From Pomacea canaliculata (lineage: Eukaryota; Mollusca; Gastropoda; Architaenioglossa; Ampullariidae): a DNA stretch of 64,000 nt. The notes beneath the pieces were generated by a model. It ran no database searches. It saw nothing but the letters and a program-made list of their open reading frames with translations, and had not been told where the DNA came from. Positions 32,301 through 45,527 of the stretch are shown piece after piece (position 1 is the first letter of the stretch; each line of letters opens with the position of its first letter). Location of the stretch: assembly GCF_003073045.1 (NCBI RefSeq), contig NC_037596.1, positions 28,122,392 to 28,186,391 on the forward strand, written 5' to 3'. A program made the position numbers and the translations under genes.

Positions 32301-35300
32301 AGTCTTGTTGATACAGAAAAACGAATCAATTAAATGATACCAAGTCCCCACATAAATTGCAAAGCAATTTTTACAAGAGGCACAAGGCCAACGAGTATGA
32401 CAGGTCACAGTCACTTCCCTGTTGGGTCAGAAAGAAAAACCATTATAGCAAGCTTGCCTGGCTTGATTATGTGACACGGTAAAAAGTCTCCAACACCATA
32501 TTTCAGGATGTGGCTTGGAAAAAATACAAAATGTTCAGGGTATCGTTTGCAGAGCTTGATAGTCTTCACTCATGAAAAGCCAGAGATGCGAGCCTTGTCA
32601 GTAAAGCCATCTGTCATGCTCTCATTTGGGGAGCTTACCAGCTCGGAAGTATTTTTGAGTTAATTCCATCAATAAATGAGTTGTACACTGGTACATCAGG
32701 TCATCACCAATAACGTTTCATGAAAGCCTCATTGCAGCAAGTCTAGAAAGTTCTACATGTCCTTTCTCAAACAATTCTCCTCAGTAGTTCACAGGTAACA
32801 TCTACTTCCAGGGCAGTCTGCAAACAGTCTTACTACACTAGTCTGGTAGGGTAAAATGTGATGCATAGGACATGTGAGGCTAAGAAGCTATCGAGACACC
32901 AACAAGGATATTGTGTCATGTCATAAAAATATTTTATTTCGAAATAATTAAAAGCGTGATTAAAAACAGAAAGAGAATTTGTAGACATACGGTTTACACT
33001 TTATTTGAACAGCAATTTTCCAATTCTTGGCCAGATTGTATTATGCTAGTATGTGGAAAATTGTGTGATACTTGTTGTTTTTAATTTTTTTAGATGAGCC
33101 TGTCGTCAGCTTCACACATGTTTTTGATGGCAATGATTGTGTTGAGGTCTCCAGCCTGTCTGATTACAAACAGTGTGTTGTTGCCGAAGGAAAGAGGGTT
33201 CACATCAACTGTACTGCTGACAGCAACCCATCCCCTTTATCATTTCGGTGGCTGAGTCAAAACAAAGATGTCTACTCTAACTCAAGCGAGCTGCTAATTA
33301 CATCTGCTAACCACACCATCCACGACGGTGACTACAACTGTACGGTGGTCACGAAACAAGTGAACAACGACAGCCGCCTGCCTCTAACATCATTTGCTGT
33401 ACTGACTGTTATTGTTGGTTGTAAGTAGAAATTCAACTTATCCACTAATATTATTACATTATCGATACATAAATATAACATCTTTTTCACATATTATCAT
33501 TGGCAATGCAATGTTTATGTCTGCAGACTCTCCCAGTGTCCTGGACTTTACCATAAACAACGTGGACAACATGACTGTGAATGTTCAGGAGAAATCTCGT
33601 GTGGACATGCAGTGCCTTTGTGATGGCAGACCTGCTCCGAGCATTCGACTCACTAACTTAACAAATCCAGAACAACCTTTAAGCCAAAGTCAACCTACAG
33701 ACATCTCTGCTAACGAGCAGAGTTCAAAGGTCAAATTCAGCATTGAGCAAGTTCCATGTGAAGCTTCCGGTGTCTACAGATGTGATGTCAACAACAGTCT
33801 TGGACAGGACAGTCAGAGTCGCACGTTACTTGTGTATTGTAAGTTTTATCGGCAGCGAGAATTTACACTTCTCAAAACAAATTTTAGGGCTACATCTTGA
33901 AAAAAAACTTTTACAAAATTAGTAAGCTATTTACAGGAAAGCTGCATAAAATAGTATGTTCAAAATGGTAATGACATACACACTCTAATCTATGATCATG
34001 AAGCAGCATATTCCTCAGTTAGCAAGGCAGTGATATAAAATTGTCTATAAAATTATGTTTTTAGAAACAGTGAATGTTTATGTGATTTTCAAATTTATTA
34101 GCGCATATTTTCTACTTTTACTGACAGGTGCTCCCAGAAATGCTGATTTTGATGGAAGTCCCCCAACAGTCGTTTCAATAAATAGTAAAGGACATTTCAG
34201 TTTTAAATTGACTGCTTACCCCACACCAGTGGTCCAGAAATTAATTTATCTTGGCACTAATGAAAATTCTGATGGACATCTCGCGAAGGAAAACAGTATT
34301 TCTGTGGAATGTACTGGAAGCTGGTTGGCTCCTGCTACAGTCATCTGCACTATCAGAGTTGTGAACATAACACACCAAGATGAAGGTTTCTACAAAGTTG
34401 ATTTGAGTAACAGTGAGGGAGAAATGTCTGTCATCTTCTCTGTCAAACGTAAGTTATATTTTACAAAGAATAATGAGCTGTTGTTCATATGTTTTAGTAT
34501 TGTCATATAAGGTTGATCCATCGGGTTGATAAATTTATTTTTCCAAAATTTAAAATCATTATGGCAACATGCTTACCCTTAAAATGTTTTGGGACTCGTT
34601 GACTCGGAAAAAAATAATATAGTTTATTGAACTCTGCCAAGTTAAAAAAATTGTTGCCCACAGTTCGATTGTTTTCTAGGTTAATAGCATATTTAGAAAA
34701 AAGTAAATATTTAAGATATATATATATATCTAACAGATGTATTTTGGATTTAGGTTACAGTTATGATTAGCCATCATTAACATAGTAGATGATGAAATGG
34801 AACTTTAAGATTATTCGAAGGTTTTACGTGTACATGTGCGCACTCGTAAAGATACCGAGTGTCGTCTGACGACGAAGAAAACTAAAATGAGAATTTTCAG
34901 TGTTGATATGTTGACAGAAGCGACGTTAGACGAGGATCAGCCAGCAACAACAACCAAGACAGACGACAAAGCAATAATCGCCGGGCTGGCCGTGGTGTTG
35001 GCAGTTGTCGTTGTTGTAATTATCGCTTTTGTCGTCTGGATGTGGCGACGGGGATGGATGCTACCTTGTGCTAGAGGTAAACAGTTTTATGTTTCTCTGT
35101 TTATCTGAATATGTGGCAGGTAAAATTCATAGCGTGATTAATGTAAATTAGAATAACTGGGAATATTTAGCGAAAATCTTCTGAATTTTACCTACAGTCT
35201 AACCAAGTTCTTCAGGGTGAGTTTGCTTGCGTTCATGGACGTGTTTATGTGTATGTGCGTCTATATGTGTTAGTTCTAGCCTGTAGATGTGTGAGTGACT

Positions 35301-36967
35301 ATCACATTTATACCAAGAAATACAGGCATGGACAAGCTTACAGCCAAATATTGCTCCAGATGACTAGAGGCATTTGTTTTGATTCACAGATGGTGTCAAC
35401 GATAGAGGTCAACACCAAAACCAGACGAAGTAAACATTTTCTTGCACGGGACGCTGGTGGATTTTGATTATTTTGTGCCTAGCACATTCATTTAGCATCT
35501 ATACAGAGAGATGTGCCTTACAAACTCAATTACTATTGCGATTGAAACCTTTCTTGTACATATGTGAATAAAATATAAGTATTAAATAAAGAAGGAAACC
35601 AGATTAATTCTGTTGTACTGAACATTATTTAATCAAATAACAACACTTTTATTATCATACTTTTAGTGGTGACTCATCAGATCAACGCCTATCTTCGGCG
35701 ATTTCAAAAGCCTGCACCTCAAGAGAAGGTAACATCATCAAATGTTGTACAATTTAATCGGACATGATGAATGAATTTGATGGCGTCTTCATAATTTATG
35801 TTTTTCAATAAACAGTATTGACAGAAGGTTTCGTATAAAGACTGGTTATCTACTTTCGTATATATATATATATTATGCAAGATAATAAAGCAAACAGAAT
35901 TATATTTTTATTAAATGGTCACTGTACAATGTTGTTTAATTAGTCTCTAATACATAAAAAGTGACATTGATCCAGCAAAGATTCTGAATAAGTAAAAACA
36001 ACAATAACACAGATAACATTTACAAATAAGTAAAACAATTCATATCTACATACTATTTATATATTTGTGTTTCGGAATACTTACTCCTATCCCAATGTGC
36101 CGACATTACATCTTTAATCCTTCTCATTGCTTTTTTTACGAGGTACATTAAACTATTTCAGACAAAACATTCACAACTTTTTAAAAAGACATAAGAAAAC
36201 ATATAAAATGAGAAAAGGCAGCTGTATTTATGTTTTCAGTCGTAGCACAAGAAGCTTCGCTGTATGCCGGATTAAAAATGCAGGATGTAGGCAAGAGGTC
36301 CCACTATGAAGAGATCCAGCGATACCAGAATGCACCGGCAATGTCGCCGTACGAAGGTATTACGAAATAATTATAATTTCCGTTCACGTTTACTTCTTTG
36401 ATTATTTTCTATTTTAATAATAGGGCACGCACAATTGAGGGAGACTGAGAATAAAACAATCACTTCTTACTAATTACATTCTCGCCAACTCTGTCATTCA
36501 CGCTGACATTGAGGAATTTTCTTTTTGCTGGCACAGAATCTGTTCGTCTATCCTTCTCGTCGTTACTCTACAGAACCTAATTCTCTTCGCACCTAAGAGC
36601 AAGAACGAAACAGGGACAGCCCCAAGGGACAGGGAAGCAAAACAAAAAGAAATGAACTGAGAAAGAATAAACAACAGTAATAATGATGAATAAAAACAAA
36701 TAAACAAAACAGAAAGAAGAACCAAATAAGAAGAATATCTTAAGGACGAGCAGTGAAGGGTGTGAAGAAGGACTAGCATGATGGGAAAGGGTGTTAGGAG
36801 TGATGTTTACGGAAGAGGCACGTGTTTAGTACACGTTTAGATGACAAATAAACCATGTTTCTCATGTTGTCTTGTGTATAATGTTTTGACTAAAATAACA
36901 ATATTTTGTTTCAGTTGTGAGTGACACATCGGGCACAGAGAAAGAAGAATACAGCTACGTTAACTAA
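26341..36967 (+). CDS. Gene C: long Ig-superfamily receptor, complete, 16 coding exons, 1089 aa
   Basis: Coding exons: 26341-26410, 27484-27858, 28175-28299, 28586-28757, 29289-29531, 30208-30483, 30879-31190, 31645-31950, 33094-33420, 33527-33838, 34128-34448, 34918-35076, 35390-35429, 35667-35728, 36240-36356, 36915-36967 (TAA). Phases match throughout and no stop interrupts. Exon 1 is a signal peptide (ATG 26341; a second ATG at 26353). Exon 2 is the divergent N-terminal Ig-like domain, exons 3-4 a split second domain, and exons 5-11 seven one-exon Ig-like domains; several show C...W...D-x-G-x-Y/H-x-C patterns, and exon 9 has extra cysteines. Exon 12 has a valine-rich membrane helix and WRRGWMLPC. 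Exons 13-16 form the tail. It is a type I membrane receptor with many N-glycosylation sites. Nearest relative is A. It is the best full model of the long type. Confidence 0.87.
27208..27486 (-). other. Unassigned open frame in intron 1 of gene C
   Basis: A 92-codon frame on the - strand overlaps an 81-codon frame on the + strand just before exon 2. The sequence around GGACTCAGGCCATGTACTAA is more GC-rich than neighbouring intron sequence and could be a fragment of a mobile element, but I do not recognise the family. It is probably not a host gene. Confidence 0.2.
28790..29225. repeat. Insertion-like block in intron 4 of gene C
   Basis: Gene C intron 4 is 531 bp long while the same intron in E is 275 bp. 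The extra part is compositionally unlike its surroundings: an A-rich half (to about 28920), then a GC-rich half with CCTCCCTCCCTAGTCCC. No open frame with known similarity; probably a fragment of a dispersed repeat. Confidence 0.4.
32245..32830. repeat. Intronic insertion shared by genes A and C (C copy)
   Basis: Nearly identical to 1085-1675 in gene A and absent from the corresponding short intron of E (55912-56258). No family recognised. Confidence 0.5.
36240..36967 (+). other. Gene C cytoplasmic signalling exons
   Basis: Exon 36240-36356 encodes SLYAGL and SHYEEI (YxxL-x10-YEEI), the same as gene A. The last exon ends EEYSYVN-stop. The only clear protein difference from A in this part is near the start (VVAQEA against VVEQET), so the signalling part is under stronger constraint or too young to have diverged. 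Confidence 0.75.
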
Positions 36968-37612
36968 GATGGAATGATTTCTGTAAATTCTGTTTCTTAT
37001 GAAACTTAATGACTAATGCAATCTTGCTTGATCTTCAAAAAGTTACTTTCTGTAAATTTAGCCAAACGTCTTTTTTTCACCTCATTACCTTATAAATGTC
37101 AACAGAAACAAAAAGAAAGAGAAACCTGAGAAAAACAATGATAATGAGGATATATTTATATATACGGTGACTACTGTTGCAGTACTATGAATTATAAGAA
37201 GTGTAGACTACTTATTAGATTAGCAGGTACGTTTTATACAAACATGAAATCGTATATTTAATATATATATATATATTCAACCATTTATCTTTGCCTTTTC
37301 TCTGTCCCTGTCTCTCTCTGTTTATGCGTGTGTTCGTAAGTGAATGCAAATTAATGAAAGAAAAGCGAGAATAAATTTAACACCAATGTCTTTTAAATTG
37401 TTTGTTGATAGCATTTTGTCAGTTTGATTATTAAAGATTGGTCTCCCTTTACGGTTATATTGTTGAATGATTAATTGAAATAGGTTTTCATTCACAATTT
37501 TTGTGCAATAAAGCTTGTGATTTTGTCTTGCAATTATTCATTGTAATAAACACCGGTTGTTCAGTTTGACGAAGATGCATGTGTGCGGTTGTTTGCACAT
37601 ATTTACACGAAA
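36968..37612 (+). other. 3' untranslated region and flank of gene C
   Basis: AATAAA poly(A) signal at 37507-37512. Closely similar to 5794-6452 after gene A. No gene. Confidence 0.65.
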
Positions 37613-38761
37613 ACAGTCTTAACTGCGTGCTTTATGATAAACATAGAAAACTCTGTTTTCGTTATTCTCAGCTCGGAGACCTTTACATAAATGAGATTAA
37701 TCAACTATAAACGAATACTTAAACATAGTCACTGGGTGTAAGGTGAAAATAATGTTGCTGTGGGTGGAATTTAAAAGTGAAGAAGAAAGGACAACAGCTA
37801 CCTCAACATTGATACAAAAATAGTAACTTCAGGTAGAGAATAGTACCTTTGGTCTTTGGAGTCAACCACAATTTGTTGTAGAAGGCTCCTGTTGATCACT
37901 TTGAATGTCAAAATTTTTTCCATAATAAATATTTTTGCAAATGTATAAAAATGATCTATGGACCTCTTTGTGTTTTAGTATTGTTGATATTGTCGATTTA
38001 ACCATGCTATACCGAACGGAGAATTCAAACTCATGCTCGAGGTGAGTAGCCTCAGATTAGAAGAAGTAGTACACGGGTATTAACACAAACACCTTAAAAT
38101 CGACTAACCCAAAATATACTACGGTAATTTGTCTTTGCCACGTTGGATGTAGATTAGTCCAGTTAAATTGATAAAGACAAACAGGAGCAAGTAGCTAAAG
38201 TCGAATAATAATGTAGGAGTAACTTCAGGCACCTGCTAGAGAGTGACAAGAAGCTCTGTTGTAAAAGCGTTTGCACGATCGTTTAGTTTTGATTACCGTT
38301 TGAAAAAACTTGCAACGAAAGAATGTTTTAGGGTGTCATGGGTCGGGTGTTTGACCCAGTTGCTCTAGAAAATATCAGTGTGTAGTGTGCACAGGAATGT
38401 GGACAGGACAGCGAGCAGGTTACAGAGACATGTCGGGTAGACGCAAGACTGAAATCACTTTGTTGAGTTTTTTTTTTATTAGCTGTCATGAACCACCCAG
38501 TGTGTGTATGTCAATAACAGATACTAGTTATAAAGATTAATATGTATGTATATATTGTTAATATTTCAAAATCCACCAGCGGGTGACAGAATAAAGACTG
38601 TTGAACTTACAGCAGAGGTTTCGTCTGCTACCTATATTGTCTGTTGTGTTGATGCATGGGAGGGGGTTGTCGTTGGATTTGTGTTTTTGTTAAACACATA
38701 CCTGTCAGCGAACGCCTCTGTGTTTTTAAAGAACGAACACTCGAGTATTGATATGACCACA
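37613..38761. other. C-D intergenic stretch; no gene seen
   Basis: 37613-37817 is unique relative to the A-B interval and stands where that interval carries the LINE block. From 37818 on it is similar to 9018-9928. No reading frame with recognisable similarity. Confidence 0.55.
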
Positions 38762-38836
38762 AGTATGGAAATGTAGGGCATGGCTGTTTGCCAGTAACAA
38801 CACACCTACTTACTTCCTTGTTTGATCAACACACGT
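38762..38836 (+). promoter_or_regulatory. Conserved upstream block of gene D
   Basis: GAAATGTAGGGCATGGCTG, then TTTGCCAGTAACAACACACC and CTTACTTCCTTG, as upstream of B. It begins about 245 bp before the D start codon. Confidence 0.5.
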
Positions 38837-39287
38837 GTCACATTGCTCAAATATTCTATATGTTAGTTGATAAGAACAGGTCAAGATCACGAAATAGTCT
38901 CTGAATAGTTGAAGAAACTGTGACCACTAAATGACACGAAACTAATACTATGGATATTTGCCTGATTTTTTTTCAAAAATTGCAAAGATTCGCTTTCTGT
39001 TGGATTAAAACAATGAAGAGCAGTCTAGTGGAGTTTTGCTTGTTTCTTGTGCTAGTGAGATTAACTAAAGGTAAGAGGATGACAAATTTCTGATGGTTCA
39101 TTGAGCATTATGTTTAAAGTTTAAGTTATGTCGATGACACATATTTGTTGGCTTCTGAAGTGTTAACTTGAAAACACCAGTCGCATGTCTGTTTACAGTG
39201 TTTCTAGGAAAAGGAGATAACCTCAGCTAGAAGTGCAGTTAATGCCGCACGAGTTTCTTCCCTTGTTCTCGCTAGCCTCAAATCAAA

Positions 39288-39428
39288 TCAAGACAGACTT
39301 TATTGTCTGTCGAGGAGACCCAAGACAGAAATTTTTCTTTTGCTCACAAGGGCAGGTATACATACTCATACAGATATTTAACACACAGAGTTAGGGGTAA
39401 AGATACATTATCATGGCAGTTTATCATC
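39288..39428 (-). mobile_element. LINE 3'-tail-like insertion in intron 1 of gene D
   Basis: Read on the - strand, the block ends AATAAAGTCTGTCTTGATTT followed by TTGATTTGA-like repeats, the usual look of a CR1/L2-type LINE 3' end. The intron of gene B joins directly across this position (10415/10420), so it is an insertion specific to D. Confidence 0.5.
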
Positions 39429-42400
39429 CACAGAAAATGTTCAGGGCCTGAATGATCCATATTACATCTCTATATTATGTACAGTTCAGGTTGAGATAAA
39501 ATACCGTATTACAATTTTTGTTTAAAACATTTGTTTTCCTTGGGTTGTTGTAAGTCAAGTATTTACTTTGGTGTTGTGCAGTTTCTAATTCTATCTAAGA
39601 TGAATGAAACCTACTGGTGTAGACCGTAATTGTAGGTTCAGTCAGTTTTGTGTTTCTACTAAGACGTTTGCAGTCTAGGAACATAACTTGTGATGTAATG
39701 GTGAATTATGTGGATTACTCAATTTATTACTGTTTTTAATGCTCGTACATCATGTTGCGGCTGCCAGTTTAGTCTTCCAGAGTAGCATTTTCTTTCTCCC
39801 GTTACTGATCGTTGCATATATAAAAAGTGACATGATATACTGACCAGTGATACCCTTTCCCGCTCCCCCAAATTGCGATGTGAAAGATCAAACCTGGAAA
39901 AAAGAATGTCCAATCCATGCAAACTCATCTGCCATAGACGAGTCGCTTAGCGGATGAGTGTCGGGATTCTTCCTTTCACATGAATTGCAAAATGAAGGTT
40001 GGTCAGAAGTTTATATGACTAGATACAAATATTTCTGGTAATTTTACAAAATATTTTAATATGCAGTGGTAGACAACTCTTAGATGTAAATATAGAATAA
40101 TTATTAACGGTCACTTTTTCAGGAAACATCAAGGCCTTATGTGGCACATCAGACAGTTACTGGGAAGTGAGAGAGGGTAAACAGGACAACACATTCACCT
40201 GCACGGGCTGTCTGCACAAGACACAGTGTCGTGGCTCTTACGAGGGATCACTCAGTGGACACTAACGTTGGCTCATGTCCGCCTCGTCCATCAAATGGAA
40301 GTGAACCTGTCTGTGAGATGTTTTATTTTCCTGTTTTCAAGCCAAGCAGAATTTCCAATGAAGCGGGTATAATGGTTGTTAATACAACGGTAAATTCATT
40401 AACGACATGGTTTGAGAAAGGACAACTGGTCTGCTCTGTTTTGGGGTCAGCTGATGCTCCTTCTGGTTGTCGCTTGGACTACATATGTAAAGTATTTTTA
40501 GTGACTTTGTAACATGTTTATCAAATAGATATATATTAACTCAAAAATAGCTATTCTAATATCTGAATAATATAAAATGTAGAAATTCAAAAAAAAGTAG
40601 AACAAAAAAAAAAAAAAAGATTTTAGACGGCGAACAAATTTTTATTTGGTTTTTCTTTGTGTGATCGAGTATATTCGTTTTATATTTGCTGCTAACTGGC
40701 ATTGATTTTATCATAAATTGTTTAAACTATTCTATAGTAAAATGAGTCACTTCTCATTTTTCCAGATTTGGCTGAAAATATATCATGCACTGTTCAGTTC
40801 AGAAACGACTCCTGGACTGTGTTCGGTCACTGCGACATTAAAAACTCCCGTTCGTCACAAAAGAGATACAGGTGCGAGTGGATAGAGAGAAAAGAGGTGA
40901 GCATTTCAAATCCTTTATTTTAATGTCAGCCTGCCAAGTCGGAAAGGGACTTTTTGATTTTCTTGAGTTACAGTAAACACTTAAAACTTGTAAGAATAAT
41001 CTTTATCCAGGAACAGTTATCGTACAGATATCATAGAACAGAAGAATACTTATATATCATAGTCTACGCTATTGTAAACGTCTTATAATCCCTTCTGGCG
41101 ACTGGAAAGAGCGACACAAGCTAGTCTGGGTTGGAGCATGTCACCAAAATGACATTGTGGAAATCATTTCTTTATGCAGGAGATAGTTGACGAAGATTCG
41201 GACAGAGGGAAACATTGCTGGGTAACAATAAAGAAATGTCTGTCATGGAGTATTTACTTTCCTTTGTAGAAGTGAGGCCTATGTGGCAAACCTTTTTAAC
41301 CCTGCCATCTATACTCTGTTTTCTTCTGATGATGGATCAGCGTAGTTAATACCAGTTATGGCAAATACCAGTTATGGCATAAAATATTAAATCCTGGAGC
41401 TTGCCAGTAGGATGCACTGTCATTGTTTATCCGGGCTTCGACCTCCAGTTCAGCATTTCTTCCTCATTTTGTCAGTCTGAAAGAAATAAAATAATCTTTA
41501 GTAAGAAACATTTTTTTGCGACTTGCAGTCACCAAAAGAAGAGATCATCATCGCCAACACATCGATGCTAGTTATGCCTCCTAATGGGACATACATTAAC
41601 GGAACTTGTAACTTCAGCAGTTACTTGCCCTCTGATGGTCGCTACACTTACAGTGTGACTATTGTTCCCGGCGAGGTGACTGTCAATGCAAGTTTCATCG
41701 AAAGTAATGAAATACGTAAGTAATTTGCTACCTAACATCGTACAAGATATTTTTTTTCACTTTTGTATTGACATCGTTTTACAGAAGGAAGCTTAAAAGT
41801 TTCCGCAAAGCTGAATATTCAATGTCCGTTTGGGTAGACAATTCATAAGGATTAAATAATGCAGTTAATGCAATTTTCCATAACTCCAAAAAAATGTAAC
41901 TAGATGTTTTGTGTATTTCTCTCAAAGAATTATCATGTACGAAGTGTATTAAGAAAATATATTTTATAATTTGTATCAGTGCGATTCTGTATATGCATAT
42001 GCGTGCGTTTCTATGTGTCTCTTTTCCTACATTTGTGATCTAAAGAGAGCAAGTATTAATATTGATAAGCAATTTAATATCTGTTTTAATAATATTGTCG
42101 AGAAAGGTCGCCCCTCCAGCACACCTTACCACAACTGTCCACAGTATTGTACAAGAGGGCGGCGTCATTAACTGCAAATGTTTTATCAGTGACCCTGGCA
42201 GTCCACCTGGTAAACTGCAGTGGAACACTACTCTTTCATCAGAACTACGTCTTTCAAACGTGCAGCAATTTGATTACGGGACGTACATTCAGCTCCTTTG
42301 GAACAACACGGTTGTGAAATCTGTGGAGTACGTGTTACAAAAGGGATGTAAGTCTACTTTATTATTATCTCCCTTCCCTAATCTGTCTTCAATTTTGTTT

Positions 42401-45016
42401 CTGTATCTCTGTTGAATTGATTGTGTTCATCGTGTTTATTATCTATATCATTTTGTCCAACAGACTCTCCAAGTGTGCCGACCTTCAATATAAATAATCA
42501 GGACAGCAAGACAGTCAATGTTGATGAGAAATCTCATGTGGAAATGAGATGTTATTTTGATGGAAAGCCCAAACCAAGCAGTCGACTGATAAATGCAGCA
42601 GAACCTTCTCAGTTCCTCAATCACAGTCAGCCTGCAGATGACAATGTTGGCGAGGAAAGGCCAGAGGAAATCAGCTTCAGTATACATCAAGTACAGTGTC
42701 AGGCGTCAGGAGTGTACAGGTGTGAGGTCAACAACAGCATCGGACAGGACAGTCAGAGTCGTACACTACTGGTGTCCTGTAAGTGTTTCAAAGGCCGAAC
42801 ATGTGTCCTGCCTTTCCCCTGGGTGTAATCCATTTTTTTTTAACCACGAGTAAAAAGTTAAGGGCAGATTAGAAAGTTTTAGTGGTTTTAATGTCTTTCA
42901 ACTAAAAAAAAGATATTTCATGAAATAAATCTTTTCATACACTTTATATATTAGTAGTTTTGAACATAACTGTTATATTGAAATTAATACAAAAGATTTT
43001 CTAATGTGTTATGACTTTTGTAACTGAAATTCTTGCCACAAACGCCTTATGAAGGAAGACAAAAATTTCTTAATTAGAATAAAACCTATCTGTGAATTAG
43101 TTACTTTATTTGGTGTTTACCGTATTATTTATGTTAGTAGAACTTGAATGTCAGTACGCATTACAGCAGTGAGAAGAGCTGTTTTCTAGTATTTAACTAA
43201 GTGAAATTATATGTCACGACACTGTCGTCTTACAGGTGCTCCTAAGAGAATCAACAATGATGAGAATCCTCGAAACTGCGAATGTAACAAATGGTTTAGG
43301 GTTGCTTGCATTTAAAATGACGGCTTACCCGACACCAAATATGAAAAATGTGAGTTATCTTGGAACACATGACAGTTTTGATGGAGTGAAAGTAAAAGAA
43401 AACAGCGTTTTTGCTGCCTGTTCTACCTCTTCATTGGCTCCAGCTTCAGTCACCTGCAATGTCATAGTTGTCAATATGACACACAATGACGAGGGTTTCT
43501 ACAGAATCGTCTTCAGCAACAGTTTAGGAGACTTGCCTTTCACATTCTTTGTCAAGGTAATTGTAGCCAGGAGAACAATTTCCAAACACACAGATCTTAA
43601 TAATGCACAAGGGTTCTTTAAAAACTCTTTTAATAACTTGGCCCAAAATGTAAAACAAATGACCTCATGCAAAATTGACTGTTAATCTACTTCTCACACA
43701 TTAATCACACAAAGAATTTGTATTTATCTAAAACTATTTTAACTAAGGTAAACAAGGTATAAATATATTTTTCTGAGTTTTTTAAAATCTTTTTTTTGTG
43801 TCTTAAGATAAAGATAATGTTTGTTCTAATGAAATCCAAAATGAAACAATTCTAATATGAAAAAATGAGCTTCACAGATTTGCATTGGACCTATACAGTG
43901 TCAGAGAACGACCAGCAGGCCGGGGCGACCTCTAAGACAGACGAGAAAATCGCTGGAGTCGTCGTGCTGGCTGTGATGTTGTCAGTTGTCGTTGTGTTGA
44001 ATCTTGTGACCGTCATCTGGGTGTGGCGACGTGGGTGGACTTTACCTTGTGCTGGTAACAATGTACTTTTTTTGTACAACTTTTCACAACTGTTGTATTT
44101 TCTTCCTCTTTGTCTCTCTCTCTGTATGTGTACGTGTGCATGTGCGTGTATGTGTGTAATTGCTTCAAGGTGTAGTGTTCATGTTCATGTTTATATCTGC
44201 ATGCATAATTACAGCTAAGAAGAAAATGAAAGTTATGTCGACATATATATATATATAAACAGTATTAAATATTTTTAAATTGCAGACAGGACTAATCAAG
44301 GGAACACGTGGCAGAAGCAAAGAAGGTAAGTAGTGGTAATATGTATGCAGTTAGTTTGAAAAAATACAGCTTGAAAGACTATTGCACTTTACTAGTGCAT
44401 AATATTTATTCATTCTTGTTTATTCAACTTTAAATAATTTCTAGTTGCATAGATTCATAGTTTGATATACTTGCAGCGGTGACACTTCAGAACATTCCTT
44501 GACTCCGGGAACCACAGGAATGTTCAACACACCAGAAGGTAACCTTTCCTGGCATTTTCTCCACACTATTCTTAAAATATAGACAGAGAAAAGCAGTGAA
44601 ATTTGTTCTAATATATCGACAAAGGTTTGAGTTTGACTATGTTTAATAGTTAACTCCCCCTGTGTCATCACTTAACTATTTCGTATTGACTGCATAAGCT
44701 GATTGGCTGCTTTATGTAAAATGTTTTTCACCTCGCGATGATTTCGCACTTTAGTGACAGGAAAGATAATATGAGTAGAGAAACTAGAGGTCAACTAGAA
44801 AAATTTATACCTGTCCCTCAGATAAATGCATTAACGAAAGACACATATCATAAAAACACAAATGAAGTTCAGTAAAATTCAGAATTCTTTAAAGAACAAT
44901 AACTCAAACAGATGTTTTAGATACTTGCTTTCTCTTAACTGAAATGCTTCAGAAAAACAACGAAAACCTAGTGAATAAAGAAAACAGAAATATTTCAGAC
45001 ACTGAATCTGTTGTAG

Positions 45017-45527
45017 GAAGAGCGGCTCCGCTTTATGATGCATTGCAAATGAAAGATGTTGGAATGCAATCACAATATGAAGAAATACTGCGACAGCGCA
45101 ATACCTCTGGAAGATCTTCATATGAAGGTAGGAAGAAGATGAATAAATGGTTTTAACTCTGTGTGTACTTTGTGAGTATGCCATACACTTCCTTTACGAC
45201 TTTTGTGGTACTGTTCCGCTTTCAGGTAAATACCAATATATACAGATCGCTTGCTTTTTGTCTCTATTTTGCAAGAAAGTTTCGAGATGTTAGAATAAAC
45301 ACATTTTTGTTAAACAAATTGATCATAACTCGACAATGAATCATGCTTACTTATAGCATCGCTTTTTTCGGTAATATAATCCTGCTTATAATTTTGATGA
45401 ATATGCACCGATAAATATAACAAAAGCAACAATTTCAACAAGTTATAATTTTTTACGGCAATATGTGGTTTCAGATGTGAGCAGCCCTATGAGCCAGACG
45501 AGAATCGAACCCACATACGTGAACTGA
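45017..45527 (+). other. Gene D cytoplasmic signalling exons
   Basis: PLYDAL and SQYEEI are separated by ten residues as in the other genes, and the last exon ends EPTYVN-stop. The cassette remains open although upstream exons are broken. Confidence 0.65.

Larger units (their letters stand above)
39013..45527 (+). pseudogene. Gene D: short Ig-superfamily receptor, probably a pseudogene
   Basis: Twelve exons match gene B one for one: 39013-39070, 40123-40486, 40766-40896, 41529-41715, 42107-42347, 42464-42778, 43236-43556, 43899-44054, 44286-44325, 44477-44538, 45017-45127, 45475-45527. Splice sites are kept, and the signal peptide, exons 3, 4, 6 and the membrane and tail exons are open. Exon 2 is frame-shifted soon after CTG (GGGCTGTCTG against GGCCTGTCAG in C), and its length is out of phase. 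Exon 5 has an extra T near 42147 and a 3-bp loss that removes the second Ig cysteine (GTYIQLLW against GTYTCQLLW). Exon 7 has an extra base near its start, leading to a stop, and a base less before its donor. The tail still ends EPTYVN-stop. Assembly errors could explain some single-base changes, but not the lost cysteine. Confidence 0.75.
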
